Part shown: positions 7,126-14,667 of the stretch, piece after piece | How the letters are laid out: every line of letters starts with the position of its first letter | How positions within the stretch are numbered: the first letter of the stretch is position 1 | Notes under the pieces: generated by a model | What the model was told of the DNA's origin: nothing | The model's input: the letters and a program-made list of their open reading frames with translations, nothing else | Databases searched by the model: none | Source: Streptomyces sp. Z26 | GTDB taxonomy: Bacteria > Actinomycetota > Actinomycetes > Streptomycetales > Streptomycetaceae | Length of the DNA stretch: 64,000 nt | Reading direction: 5' to 3' | Assembly (NCBI RefSeq): GCF_003665095.1 | Contig: NZ_RCHV01000002.1 | Span: forward strand, 5,460,501 to 5,524,500 | Translations under genes and position numbers: made by a program

Positions 7126-9216
7126 ATGACCGCACCCCCGCGTTCCGCCCGCCGCCCGCCGCGCGGACTCCTGCCCGCCGTCCTCCTCGTCGTCTGGCTC
7201 GCCCTCGCCGGGGTCGTCGGCCCGTACGCCGGGAAGCTCGGCGAGGTCGCCATCAACGACCAGGCCGCGTTCCTCCCGCGCACCGCCGAGTCGACGCGGG
7301 CGCTGGAGCGGCAGGAGGCGTTCCAGGACGACCGCACCGTCCCCGCCGTCGTCGTGTGGACGGCCGACGACGGCACCGTGACCGCCGCGCAGCGGCGTGC
7401 CGCCGACCGGGTCCTCGCCGGACTGGCCGGACGCCCCGGCGTGACGGGCACGCCCCCGCCCGCCGTGCCCGCCGAGGACGGCGAGGCACTCCAGGGCGTC
7501 GTCCAGCTCCGCGCGGACCTGGGCGAACGTACCGGCGACGCCGTCGAGGAGATCCGTACGGCCGCCGCCCGCGTACCCGGCGCCGAGGCGCGGCTCGCCG
7601 GACCCGCCGCCACGCAGGCCGACCTGGGCGACGCCTTCGCGGGCGTCGACGGACTGCTGGTGGTGGTCGCGCTGTCGGTGGTGCTGCTGATCCTGCTGCT
7701 CGTCTACCGCAGCGTGCTGCTCCCGCTCGTCGTCATCCTCACCGCCGTGTTCGCGCTGTCGCTGGCGAGCGCCGTGGTGTACGCCCTGGCCGAACGGGAC
7801 GCCGTCCGCGTCGACGGCCAGGTGCAGGGCATCCTCTCGATCCTCGTCATCGGCGCCGCCACCGACTACGCCCTGCTGATCTCCGCCCGCTTCCGCGAGG
7901 AACTGGCCGCGGGCGGCGACCGGTCGACGGCGATGCGGGCCGCCGTACGGCGCTCCACCGGCGCCGTCGTCGCCAGCGCCGCCACCGTCGGGCTGGGGCT
8001 CCTCACGCTGCTGCTCAGCGACCTGTCCAACAACCGCGCGCTCGGGCCCGTCGGCGCCGTCGGCATCGTCTGCGCCGTGGCCGCCGCGCTGACGTTCCTG
8101 CCCGCCGCGCTGGCGCTGCTCGGCCGCGCCGCCTACTGGCCGTCCCGCCCCCGCCGGGCCGCCGACCCCGCCGACCCCGGCACCTCGGGGCGCGGCGTGT
8201 GGCCGCGCGTCGCGGCGCTGGTGGACCGCGCGCCGCGCCGGGTCTGGGCCGGGACCCTCGCCGTACTGCTGGCCTGCGCCGCGTTCGCACCCCAACTCAA
8301 GGCGGACGGCGTCCCGTTGAGCGAGATCTTCGTCGACGACGCGCCGTCCGTCGCCGCCCAGGAGGAGCTGGCGGAGCACTTCCCCGGCGGCTCCGGCAAC
8401 CCCGCCGTCGTCATCGCGGACGCCGCCGCGACCGAACCCGTCCTGCGGGCGGCGCGCGGCACCGCCGGGGTGTCCGCCGCCGCGCCCGCCACCGGACCCG
8501 GCGGACGCGAACCCCTCACCGTGGACGGCCGGTTCCTGGCGGACGTGACCCTCGCCGACCCGGCGGACAGCGACGCCGCGCAACGCACCGTCCAGCGCCT
8601 GCGCGCCGCAGTGCACGCGGTGCCCGACGCGGAGGCAGTCGTCGGCGGCTACACCGCGCAGCAGTACGACACGCAGCGCACCGCCGAACGCGACCGCGCG
8701 CTCATCGCCCCCGTCGTCCTCGCCGTCATCCTGCTCGTCCTCGCCCTGCTGCTGCGCTCGCTGCTGCTGCCGGTGCTGCTCGTCGTGACGGTCGCGCTCA
8801 ACTTCGCGGCCACGCTGGGGGTTTCGGCGCTCGTCTTCGAGCACGTCCTCGGCTTCGGCGGTACGGACGCCTCGGTGCCGCTCTACGGCTTCGTGTTCCT
8901 CGTCGCCCTCGGCGTCGACTACAACATCTTCCTGATGACCCGCGTCCGCGAGGAGTCCCTGCGCCGCGGCACCCGCTTCGGCGTGCTGAAGGGCCTGACC
9001 GCCACCGGCGGCGTGATCACCTCCGCCGGGGTGGTGCTCGCGGCGACCTTCGCCGCGCTGGGGGTGATCCCGCTGGCGTTCCTCGTGCAGATCGCGTTCA
9101 TCGTCGCGTTCGGGGTGCTGCTCGACACCCTGGTCGTACGGTCCCTGCTGGTCCCCGCGCTCGTACGGGACATCGGGCCGCGCGTGTGGTGGCCGGGAGC
9201 GCCGGACCGGCGGTGA
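7126..9216 (+). CDS. MMPL/RND-superfamily membrane transporter
   Basis: About 696 aa. The fold is two repeats of one TM helix, an extracellular domain and five TM helices. The first helix is near residues 13-33, a TM block follows (LLVVVALSVVLLILLLVYRS, near 190), and a matching block occurs in the second half (ALIAPVVLAVILLVLALLLR, near 525). The conserved DYALLISAR and DYNIFLMTRVREE motifs carry the charged residues used for proton coupling in this family. Actinobacterial MMPL proteins export lipids, siderophores or drugs; substrate unknown here. ATG 7126 has GAGGA upstream; an earlier in-frame start at 7066 would lie next to the operator and is less likely. Probably induced when the MarR ligand is present. 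Confidence 0.9.
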   Translation: MTAPPRSARRPPRGLLPAVLLVVWLALAGVVGPYAGKLGEVAINDQAAFLPRTAESTRALERQEAFQDDRTVPAVVVWTADDGTVTAAQRRAADRVLAGLAGRPGVTGTPPPAVPAEDGEALQGVVQLRADLGERTGDAVEEIRTAAARVPGAEARLAGPAATQADLGDAFAGVDGLLVVVALSVVLLILLLVYRSVLLPLVVILTAVFALSLASAVVYALAERDAVRVDGQVQGILSILVIGAATDYALLISARFREELAAGGDRSTAMRAAVRRSTGAVVASAATVGLGLLTLLLSDLSNNRALGPVGAVGIVCAVAAALTFLPAALALLGRAAYWPSRPRRAADPADPGTSGRGVWPRVAALVDRAPRRVWAGTLAVLLACAAFAPQLKADGVPLSEIFVDDAPSVAAQEELAEHFPGGSGNPAVVIADAAATEPVLRAARGTAGVSAAAPATGPGGREPLTVDGRFLADVTLADPADSDAAQRTVQRLRAAVHAVPDAEAVVGGYTAQQYDTQRTAERDRALIAPVVLAVILLVLALLLRSLLLPVLLVVTVALNFAATLGVSALVFEHVLGFGGTDASVPLYGFVFLVALGVDYNIFLMTRVREESLRRGTRFGVLKGLTATGGVITSAGVVLAATFAALGVIPLAFLVQIAFIVAFGVLLDTLVVRSLLVPALVRDIGPRVWWPGAPDRR

Positions 9217-9235
9217 CCGTACGCGGTCGGCGGGG

Positions 9236-9859
9236 TCAGGGGGCGTCCGGCACGGGCACGTTGTACGCGAGGAGGGACCAGCCGCCGTCGTCGCGCCGAC
9301 GGACCGTCGTCACCGCGCAGTTGGCCATCGACGGGAACACCCGGCGGTAGTCCGACGGCGGGATGCCGAGCATCGCGCACAGGCACAGCCGCAGCAGCGT
9401 GTTGTGCGCGACGACCAGCACGCCGCCCGGCCCCGCGGCCAGCTCCCGCAGCGCGTCCGTCGCCCGTGCCACCGCCGCCCGCGGGTCCTCGCCGCCGGGC
9501 AGCGCGACCGTACCCGGATCGCGTTCGAACGCGGCGTGCTCCGCGCCGAACGCCCGCCGCATCTCGTCGCGCGTCAGCCCCTCACCGCGCCCGAAGTCCA
9601 CCTCCCGCAGCCGCGCGTCGGCCACCGGCGGTCGGCCCGTCGCCTCCGCCGCGGGCCCGGCCGTCTCCCGGCAGCGGCCCAGCGGCGAGCAGCGCACGGC
9701 CGACAGCGCGCCGCGCCCCGCCGCACCGGCCGCCCAGCGGCCGAGCGCGCGGGCCTGTTCGCGCCCGCGCGGGGTGAGGGCGACGTCGCTGCTGCCCGCG
9801 TAACGGTTCTCCGCGTGCCAGACGGTCTCGCCGTGCCGGGCGAGGAACAGCTCCGTCAC
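9236..9859 (-). CDS. Histidine phosphatase family protein (phosphoglycerate mutase-like)
   Basis: 207 aa. The N-terminal FLARHGETVW has the catalytic RHG motif (His9), a conserved Arg follows in VRCSPLGRCRET, and the second catalytic His is in VVAHNTLLRL. Substrates in this superfamily range from phosphosugars to alpha-ribazole phosphate; none is assigned. It starts at GTG 9859, overlapping by a few bases the stop of a short upstream frame (9856-10005), which suggests it was once the second gene of an operon. It runs convergent to the MMPL gene, 19 bp away. Confidence 0.88.
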   Translation of the reverse strand: MTELFLARHGETVWHAENRYAGSSDVALTPRGREQARALGRWAAGAAGRGALSAVRCSPLGRCRETAGPAAEATGRPPVADARLREVDFGRGEGLTRDEMRRAFGAEHAAFERDPGTVALPGGEDPRAAVARATDALRELAAGPGGVLVVAHNTLLRLCLCAMLGIPPSDYRRVFPSMANCAVTTVRRRDDGGWSLLAYNVPVPDAP

Positions 9860-10005
9860 CGGGCACCCCCGACGAGCGCGCGCTCCGCGAGCGCGGCGGG
9901 CAGCCAGTCCCGCGCGCGCAGCGCGCCGACGAGGCGGTGGTACGACTCCAGCATCCGCGGGTGCTCCCTCTCGCGTGGTTCGTTGGTGGCGCGTGCCCGC
10001 ACCAT
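9856..10005 (-). pseudogene. Short frame overlapping the phosphatase start, possible gene remnant
   Basis: A 49-residue frame (or 32 residues from an internal ATG at 9954) ends with a TGA that overlaps the phosphatase GTG. The last 32 residues (LESYHRLVGALRARDWLPA onward) look like a natural protein C-terminus, but nothing upstream continues it. The frame begins inside a hairpin and the LysR gene ends 40 bp further on. I read it as either a tiny coupled ORF or the tail of a deleted gene. No family was recognised. Confidence 0.35.
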
Positions 10006-10041
10006 GGCACGCCCGGGGCGGCGAGCCATGGCGCGGGCACG
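9992..10041. terminator. Long hairpin downstream of the LysR gene
   Basis: The arms at 9992-10008 and 10025-10041 pair over 17 bp with one mismatch (CGTGCCCGC-A/G-CCATGGC) around a 16-nt loop. The hairpin starts 3 bp after the LysR stop codon and is a good terminator for that gene. Confidence 0.65.
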
Positions 10042-10044
10042 GGG

Positions 10045-11007
10045 CTAGTTCGTGCCCGCTGGTTCGGTTGTCCGGTCAGCGGCCCCCACCCACTCCGGCG
10101 CCCACACGTCCTGCGGGCACCGCGGGCCCGCGGTGCCCAGGTAGGCGCGCAGCGCGGTCAGTACGGGGTGCTGGTCTCCGCTGCGGAAGAGCAGCACGTG
10201 CGGGTAGACCGGGGTCGGGTCGCTCAGCGGGATGCGCCGGAGGTCGTGGGCCCGGGGCCACAGGTAGCGGTCCCCGCGCCCCACGAGGGTGGCCAGGGAG
10301 TTCGACTCCGCCAGCGTGTCCATCAGGGCCTCGGGACCGAAGTCGGGGCCGAGCGCGTCGATGCTCAGGCCGAAGGCTCCGGACAGGCTCCGGTAGAAGG
10401 CCGCCCATTCCGTGCCCGGCGTGATCCCCGGGATCCAGATGCGGTGACCGGCCAGTTCCGCGGGACGGACGTGGGTCGCGTCGGCCAGCGGGTGGCCGGG
10501 GCCGACCAGGAGCTCCAGGGGCGCGTCCATCAGCCGTTCGACGCTGATCCCGGCCGGGACCTGGTCGGCCGCCAGCGCACGGAAGGACGCGTCGACCGTC
10601 CCTTCGAGCACCGCCTGGGCGGCCTGGGCGGCGTTCTCCGAGCTCAGCCTGACCACGTCCAGTTCCCGCTCGGGATGGGAGCGGTGGAACCGGTAGACGG
10701 CCTGCGCCGGGGAGATACGGCGGTTGAGCACGTCGACGCGCAGGGGACGGCTCCCGGGACGCACGGCCTGCTCGGCCTGCTCGACGACCACCAGGACCTT
10801 CTTCGCGTACGGCAGGAAGACCTGCCCGTCCGGGCTCGGCCGCGAGCCTCGGGAGGTCCGCACCAGGAGCATGACCCCTAGGTGCCGCTCCAGGGCCGCG
10901 ATCCGTTTGGAGACCGCCTGCTGGCTGATGCCCAACTCGTCTGCCGCGGCCTGGAAGTGCCCGGTCTCGGCGACGGTCACGAACGTCCGCAGCGCTTCGG
11001 CATCCAC
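10045..11007 (-). CDS. LysR-family transcriptional regulator
   Basis: 320 aa. The N-terminal HTH is typical (LRTFVTVAETGHFQAAADEL, SQQAVSKRIAALE, residues ~6-45) and the LysR effector-binding domain spans ~90-295. It is divergent from a hexapeptide acetyltransferase gene, with an interrupted palindrome of LysR type in between, so the acetyltransferase is the likely target. The C-terminal ~20 residues are a non-conserved tail. The inducer is unknown. Confidence 0.9.
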   Translation of the reverse strand: MDAEALRTFVTVAETGHFQAAADELGISQQAVSKRIAALERHLGVMLLVRTSRGSRPSPDGQVFLPYAKKVLVVVEQAEQAVRPGSRPLRVDVLNRRISPAQAVYRFHRSHPERELDVVRLSSENAAQAAQAVLEGTVDASFRALAADQVPAGISVERLMDAPLELLVGPGHPLADATHVRPAELAGHRIWIPGITPGTEWAAFYRSLSGAFGLSIDALGPDFGPEALMDTLAESNSLATLVGRGDRYLWPRAHDLRRIPLSDPTPVYPHVLLFRSGDQHPVLTALRAYLGTAGPRCPQDVWAPEWVGAADRTTEPAGTN

Positions 11008-11024
11008 GTCGCCACCCTACTTCC

Positions 11025-11039
11025 ACAACGAGAAGTTGT
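11025..11039. promoter_or_regulatory. Interrupted palindrome ACAAC-N5-GTTGT, candidate LysR box
   Basis: Perfect 5-bp arms around GAGAA lie in the 90-bp gap between the divergent LysR and acetyltransferase genes, 18 bp upstream of the LysR start. Size and position suit a LysR-type recognition site. Confidence 0.5.
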
Positions 11040-11097
11040 TACTGGGGCGGCGCGGAGTTGTTTGATCGCGTGCTCCGCGCGGTGGTGGGATCCGCGT

Positions 11098-11649
11098 ATG
11101 TCCACTCGCACAGACCACGTCATGTATGTCCGGACACCCGAGTTCACGCGCCACGCGGAGCGGATCGCGGTGGTGACCGATGCGACGTCCCGGCTGAACG
11201 TGCTTCCGTTCAGCGACACGGAAGGCCGCGGAGAACTACTCTCAGTTGTCTTCGGCGGTCCGCTACCGCCGTCGGTGACGATCTACCCGCCGTTCTTCAC
11301 CGAGTACGGGCTGAACACGACGTTCGGGGAGAACGTCTTCGTCAACCAGGGGTGCACCTTCATGGACAAGGGAGGCATCCGTATCGGGAACGGCGTCATG
11401 ATCGCCCCGAAGGTCAGCCTCATCACCGGAGGCCATCCGCTGCCCCTGGGGGAGCGCCGCGAGTACCTCTCCTACGCCCCGATCGTCATCGAGGACGACG
11501 TCTGGATCGGGACGGCCGTGGTGGTCACGCAAGGGGTGACCATCGGCGCCGGTGCGGTGGTCGCCGCCGGCGCGGTGGTCACTCGCGATGTCCCCGCCGG
11601 CACCGTCGCCGCGGGAGTGCCCGCCCGGGTGATCAAGAAGATCGACTGA
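11098..11649 (+). CDS. Hexapeptide-repeat O-acetyltransferase (maltose/galactoside acetyltransferase-like)
   Basis: 183 aa. The left-handed beta-helix hexapeptide repeats run from about residue 75 to the end (NVFVNQGCTFMDKGGIRIG, IVIEDDVWIGTAVVVTQGV, then GAGAVVAAGAVVTRDVPAG). The catalytic His is probably in LITGGHPLPL. The family acetylates sugar hydroxyls from acetyl-CoA as trimers. An N-terminal Mac-like segment (ARTPEFTRHAERI-like, residues ~8-25) is present. I chose ATG 11098; a longer in-frame reading would overlap the LysR gene. Expression is probably LysR-controlled. Confidence 0.85.
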   Translation: MSTRTDHVMYVRTPEFTRHAERIAVVTDATSRLNVLPFSDTEGRGELLSVVFGGPLPPSVTIYPPFFTEYGLNTTFGENVFVNQGCTFMDKGGIRIGNGVMIAPKVSLITGGHPLPLGERREYLSYAPIVIEDDVWIGTAVVVTQGVTIGAGAVVAAGAVVTRDVPAGTVAAGVPARVIKKID

Positions 11650-11701
11650 GCCCGGCCGAGCCGTACGCCCGGGTGCGCGGTACCTCGGCGGTCTGATCCT
11701 G

Positions 11702-12075
11702 ATGCTTCGTCACCCCCGGCTCGCCGACCGGCAGGGGGAGCGCGTACGACCTCTGCCGCCCTCCAGCGCCGGTCGTCGTCGGGGCAGGCCGTGGGCCGAT
11801 CGGCGCCGCACTGTGGAGGCGATCGTCTTCCGGTACCGCACCGGTACTCCTTTCGGAGACAAGGCTTGCTCCTCCCGCGCGATCCGAGGGGTGCTCAAGG
11901 CCCGTGGCATCACCGAGGTCCCTGAACGGCGTGACCAGCAGCACCGTCGCCGCCTGGTTCCGCAGGCGGGCGTCCGCCGAAGTCCGAGCCAGTGTGGTCG
12001 AGCGTTCCTTCGCCCGCCCCGAACAGCGGCGGGGCCCGGCTACGAGGCTCGCGATCGTCCCTCGCATTAGGGTGA
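11702..12075 (+). pseudogene. Decayed IS5-family transposase (internal deletion and frameshift)
   Basis: Three separate pieces of one IS5-type transposase are readable in order. The N-terminal piece (LADRQGERVRPLPPSS, GRPWADRRRTVEAIVFRYR) resembles the insertion-element domain 'LTDEQWERIRPLLP...GRPWADHRRVVEGILWRYRTG'. A piece from the C-terminal catalytic half follows directly (SSRAIRGVLKARGI). A third piece in another frame near 12000-12070 (VVERSFARPEQRRG, ATRLAIV) matches the usual VVERCFNRLKQWRG end. The DDE core between the first two pieces is gone. No terminal inverted repeats were found. This fills the 450-bp gap between the acetyltransferase and the next gene. Confidence 0.75.
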
Positions 12076-12099
12076 GGACGGCGAGGAAGGGAGCCGGTC

Positions 12100-12657
12100 A
12101 TGGCGAAGCTGGTCTACGCCTCGAACATGTCGCTCGACGGCTGCACCGAGGACGCGCGCGGTGCCTTCGACTGGGCCCCGCCGGACGACGACGTGTTCGT
12201 GTCCATCACCGGCCTCATGCGGTCCGCGCGTACGTACCTCTACGGGCGGCGCATGTACGAGACGCTCGCCGTCTGGGAGACCGCCCCCGCCCTGGCCGCG
12301 CGGTCCGACCTCACGGCCGACTACGCCGACGCGTGGCAGACCGCGGAGAAGGTCGTCTACTCCTCGACGCTCGCCGAGCCGTCCACCACGAGGACGCGGC
12401 TGGAACGGCACTTCGCCCCCGACGCCGTACGCGACCTGAAGAACGCCGCCACCGGAGACCTCCTGGTCGGCGGCCCGCACCTCGCCGCGCAGGCGCTCGC
12501 CGCCGGACTGGTCGACGAAGTGGCCCTGTACGTCTGGCCCGTCGTCCTCGGCGGGGGCAACCCGGCGCTGCCGACGGACGTACGCGCCGACCTCGTACTC
12601 GTCGACGAGCACCGGTTCGGCAACGGCGTCGTGCACCTGCGCTACGGCGTCAGCTGA
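12100..12657 (+). CDS. Dihydrofolate reductase-family (RibD C-terminal-like) protein
   Basis: 185 aa. It starts KLVYASNMSLDG, the usual beginning of the RibD-C/DHFR-like family, and contains TYLYGRRMYET and the nucleotide-binding DLLVGGPHLAAQ. Proteins of this small family bind NADPH; most have no known substrate and are not true folate enzymes. The ATG is preceded by a GGAAGGGAG site. A second DHFR-like gene lies 1.2 kb away on the other strand and is only distantly similar. Confidence 0.87.
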   Translation: MAKLVYASNMSLDGCTEDARGAFDWAPPDDDVFVSITGLMRSARTYLYGRRMYETLAVWETAPALAARSDLTADYADAWQTAEKVVYSSTLAEPSTTRTRLERHFAPDAVRDLKNAATGDLLVGGPHLAAQALAAGLVDEVALYVWPVVLGGGNPALPTDVRADLVLVDEHRFGNGVVHLRYGVS

Positions 12658-12670
12658 CCGCTCGGGGCAC

Positions 12671-12707
12671 CGCCCGGCCCCGGCCGTGGGCCGGCCGGAG
12701 CCGGGCG
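12671..12707. terminator. Hairpin between convergent DHFR-like and LLM genes
   Basis: 15-nt arms (12671-12685 and 12693-12707) pair with one mismatch around a 7-nt loop, filling most of the 54-bp convergent gap. Likely bidirectional terminator. Confidence 0.6.
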
Positions 12708-12711
12708 TGCG

Positions 12712-13617
12712 TCAGCCGCCGACGAGGGCGGGCGCCAGCGCCCGCCAGTCCGCGGCGGGCACGTCGAACGGCGACTCCGTCAGCATCTGCACGCACACGT
12801 GGTCCGCGCCCGCCGCGTGGTGCTCGCGTACGCGCCGCAGGATCTCCGCCTCGTCGCCCCAGGCGATCAGCGCCTCGGCGAGCCGGTCGGAGCCGCCACG
12901 GACGAGGTCGCTCTCGTCGAAGCCGCCGCGCAGCCAGTTGTTGCGGTAGTTGGGCAGGCCGCTGTAGATCTCCAGGTGCGCGTGGGCGCGGCGCAGCGCC
13001 GTCTCGCGGTCCGTGGTGAGGACCGCCCCCAGCTCCACGGCCACGATCCGGTCCGGCCCCAGGGCCTCCCGTACGGCGGCGGTCTGTTCGGGCGTCACCA
13101 GGTACGGGTGGCTGCCGTCCGCCAGTTCGCGGGCGACCTCCAGCATGCGGGGGCCGAGGGCCGCGACGAGGACCGGCGGCCGGGGCTCCCCGGACTCGGC
13201 GGCGAGGAACGTCGCGTCCCCCATCGCCGTCAGGTAGTCCCGCATCGCGGCCACCGGCCGCGCGTAGGTGCCGCCGCGCGCCTTCTCCACCAACGGCCGG
13301 TGACTGACGCCGAGTCCGAGGACGAAGCGCCCGCCGTACGCGGCGGACAGCGTGCGGGACGCCGCGTTGGCGGCGACCGCGTCGCGCGCCCAGATGTTGG
13401 CGATGCCGGTCGCGACCCGCATCCGCCGTGTCCCGGCCAGCAGCAGTCCGGCGCCGGTGAACGCCTCCCTGCCGTACGCCTCCCCGGCCCACAGCGTGCC
13501 CCAGCCCTGCTCGTCCAGTTCGGCGGCGGTCTCGGTGGCCGCCGCCGGGGGCAGCGCGTTCAGGCCGTCGGTCCAGATCCCGACCGGGCCGAGCCCGGCC
13601 TCCTCAGCCGTCGTCAC
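12712..13617 (-). CDS. LLM-class F420-dependent oxidoreductase
   Basis: 301 aa with a luciferase-like TIM-barrel. Recognisable features are the N-terminal strand GPVGIWTDGLNALPP, WGTLWAGEAYGREAF, the substrate/cofactor region VATGIANIWARDA, and RFVLGLGVSHRPLVEKARG, the signature of a mycobacterial/streptomycete LLM subfamily annotated as 'F420-dependent oxidoreductase'. The family transfers hydride from F420H2 to unknown small molecules. It is monocistronic, convergent with the DHFR-like gene. The 226 bp between it and the next gene (13618-13843) showed nothing recognisable. Confidence 0.87.
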   Translation of the reverse strand: MTTAEEAGLGPVGIWTDGLNALPPAAATETAAELDEQGWGTLWAGEAYGREAFTGAGLLLAGTRRMRVATGIANIWARDAVAANAASRTLSAAYGGRFVLGLGVSHRPLVEKARGGTYARPVAAMRDYLTAMGDATFLAAESGEPRPPVLVAALGPRMLEVARELADGSHPYLVTPEQTAAVREALGPDRIVAVELGAVLTTDRETALRRAHAHLEIYSGLPNYRNNWLRGGFDESDLVRGGSDRLAEALIAWGDEAEILRRVREHHAAGADHVCVQMLTESPFDVPAADWRALAPALVGG

Positions 13618-13843
13618 TCTCCGCCTCTTCCGGCCGGGTCCCGCAGGGCGGCTCGCTGCCGCCGGCGCCCCGGACCTGGCCCGACCGTACGGGTCGCCCG
13701 CGCCCGCGCACCAGAGCGCGGCGGCCGGACCGGGCGGCGTGTCGCGGACGACGCGACCCGGCTCGGCCGGGTCGACGCGCGGACGGGCCGGGACCCGCCC
13801 CGACCCGTCACGCGCGCGGCGCCCGACTCCCGTACCGTGCGGT

Positions 13844-14506
13844 TCACTTCCGCCAGTACAGGTGGTGCGTCACCCCGCTGGGGCTGGGCGCCACGTCGCG
13901 GTGGAAGCGGTCGAGCAGGTCGTCGGGGGAGTCCCAGAGGCGCACCCCGGTGCCCAGCTCCAGCGGTGACACCGCGACGTGCAGGGTGTCGACGAGGTCC
14001 GCGTCGAGGAACTGGCGGATGGTGGTGGCCCCGCCCCCGAGCCGAACGTCCCGGCCGTCAGCCGCCTCGCGGGCGCGGGCGAGGACGTCGGCGGGTTCGC
14101 CCGACACGAAGTGGAACGTCGTGTCGGACAGCGTGAACGACGGGCGCTCGTGGTGCGTCAGCACGAACACCGGTGTGTGGAACGGGGGTTCGTCGCCCCA
14201 CCAGCCCTGCCACTCGTGGTCCTGCCAGGGGCCGCGCTGCGGGCCGAACTTGTTGCGGCCCATGATCTCCGCGCCGATGTTGTGGGTGAAGTCGCGGGTC
14301 AGGTAGTCGTCCAGGCCGCGGCTGCCGCCGGGTTCGGTGCGGTTGGGCCAGCTCGCGGTGGCGCCCGCCCAGGCGAACATCCGGCCGGGGTCGACGTGGC
14401 CGAAGGGGCGTTCCAGGGTCTGGTCCTCGCCCGCGGCGATCCCGTCGCTGGACACGTTGAAGTTCTGGACCCGCAACAGCTGGGGTCGGGGCGGGCGCTG
14501 GGACAC
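13844..14506 (-). CDS. Dihydrofolate reductase-family protein
   Basis: About 220 aa. The opening LLRVQNFNVSSDGIAAGEDQ, the middle EIMGRNKFGPQRGPW and VFVLTHHERPSF, and the NADPH-site-like DVRLGGGATTIRQFL place it in the RibD-C/DHFR-like family. The GTG start at 14506 follows a strong AGGAGGAAACC site; an upstream ATG in frame would put that site inside the gene. The second copy of this family in the region shares only the general fold. Confidence 0.87.
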   Translation of the reverse strand: MSQRPPRPQLLRVQNFNVSSDGIAAGEDQTLERPFGHVDPGRMFAWAGATASWPNRTEPGGSRGLDDYLTRDFTHNIGAEIMGRNKFGPQRGPWQDHEWQGWWGDEPPFHTPVFVLTHHERPSFTLSDTTFHFVSGEPADVLARAREAADGRDVRLGGGATTIRQFLDADLVDTLHVAVSPLELGTGVRLWDSPDDLLDRFHRDVAPSPSGVTHHLYWRK

Positions 14507-14667
14507 GGTTTCCTCCTGGTGCACGGCGCCGGGTGGCGCGTACGCGTGACGGTGGTGAGTGGGGTGGACGGTCGTGCAGACTCCCCGCGCCCCCGGAACT
14601 CATCGCCGCCCCGCCCGCGTACGCCCCGAGCCCGTACGCCCCACCCACACCCCCGCCGTGCGGCCCC

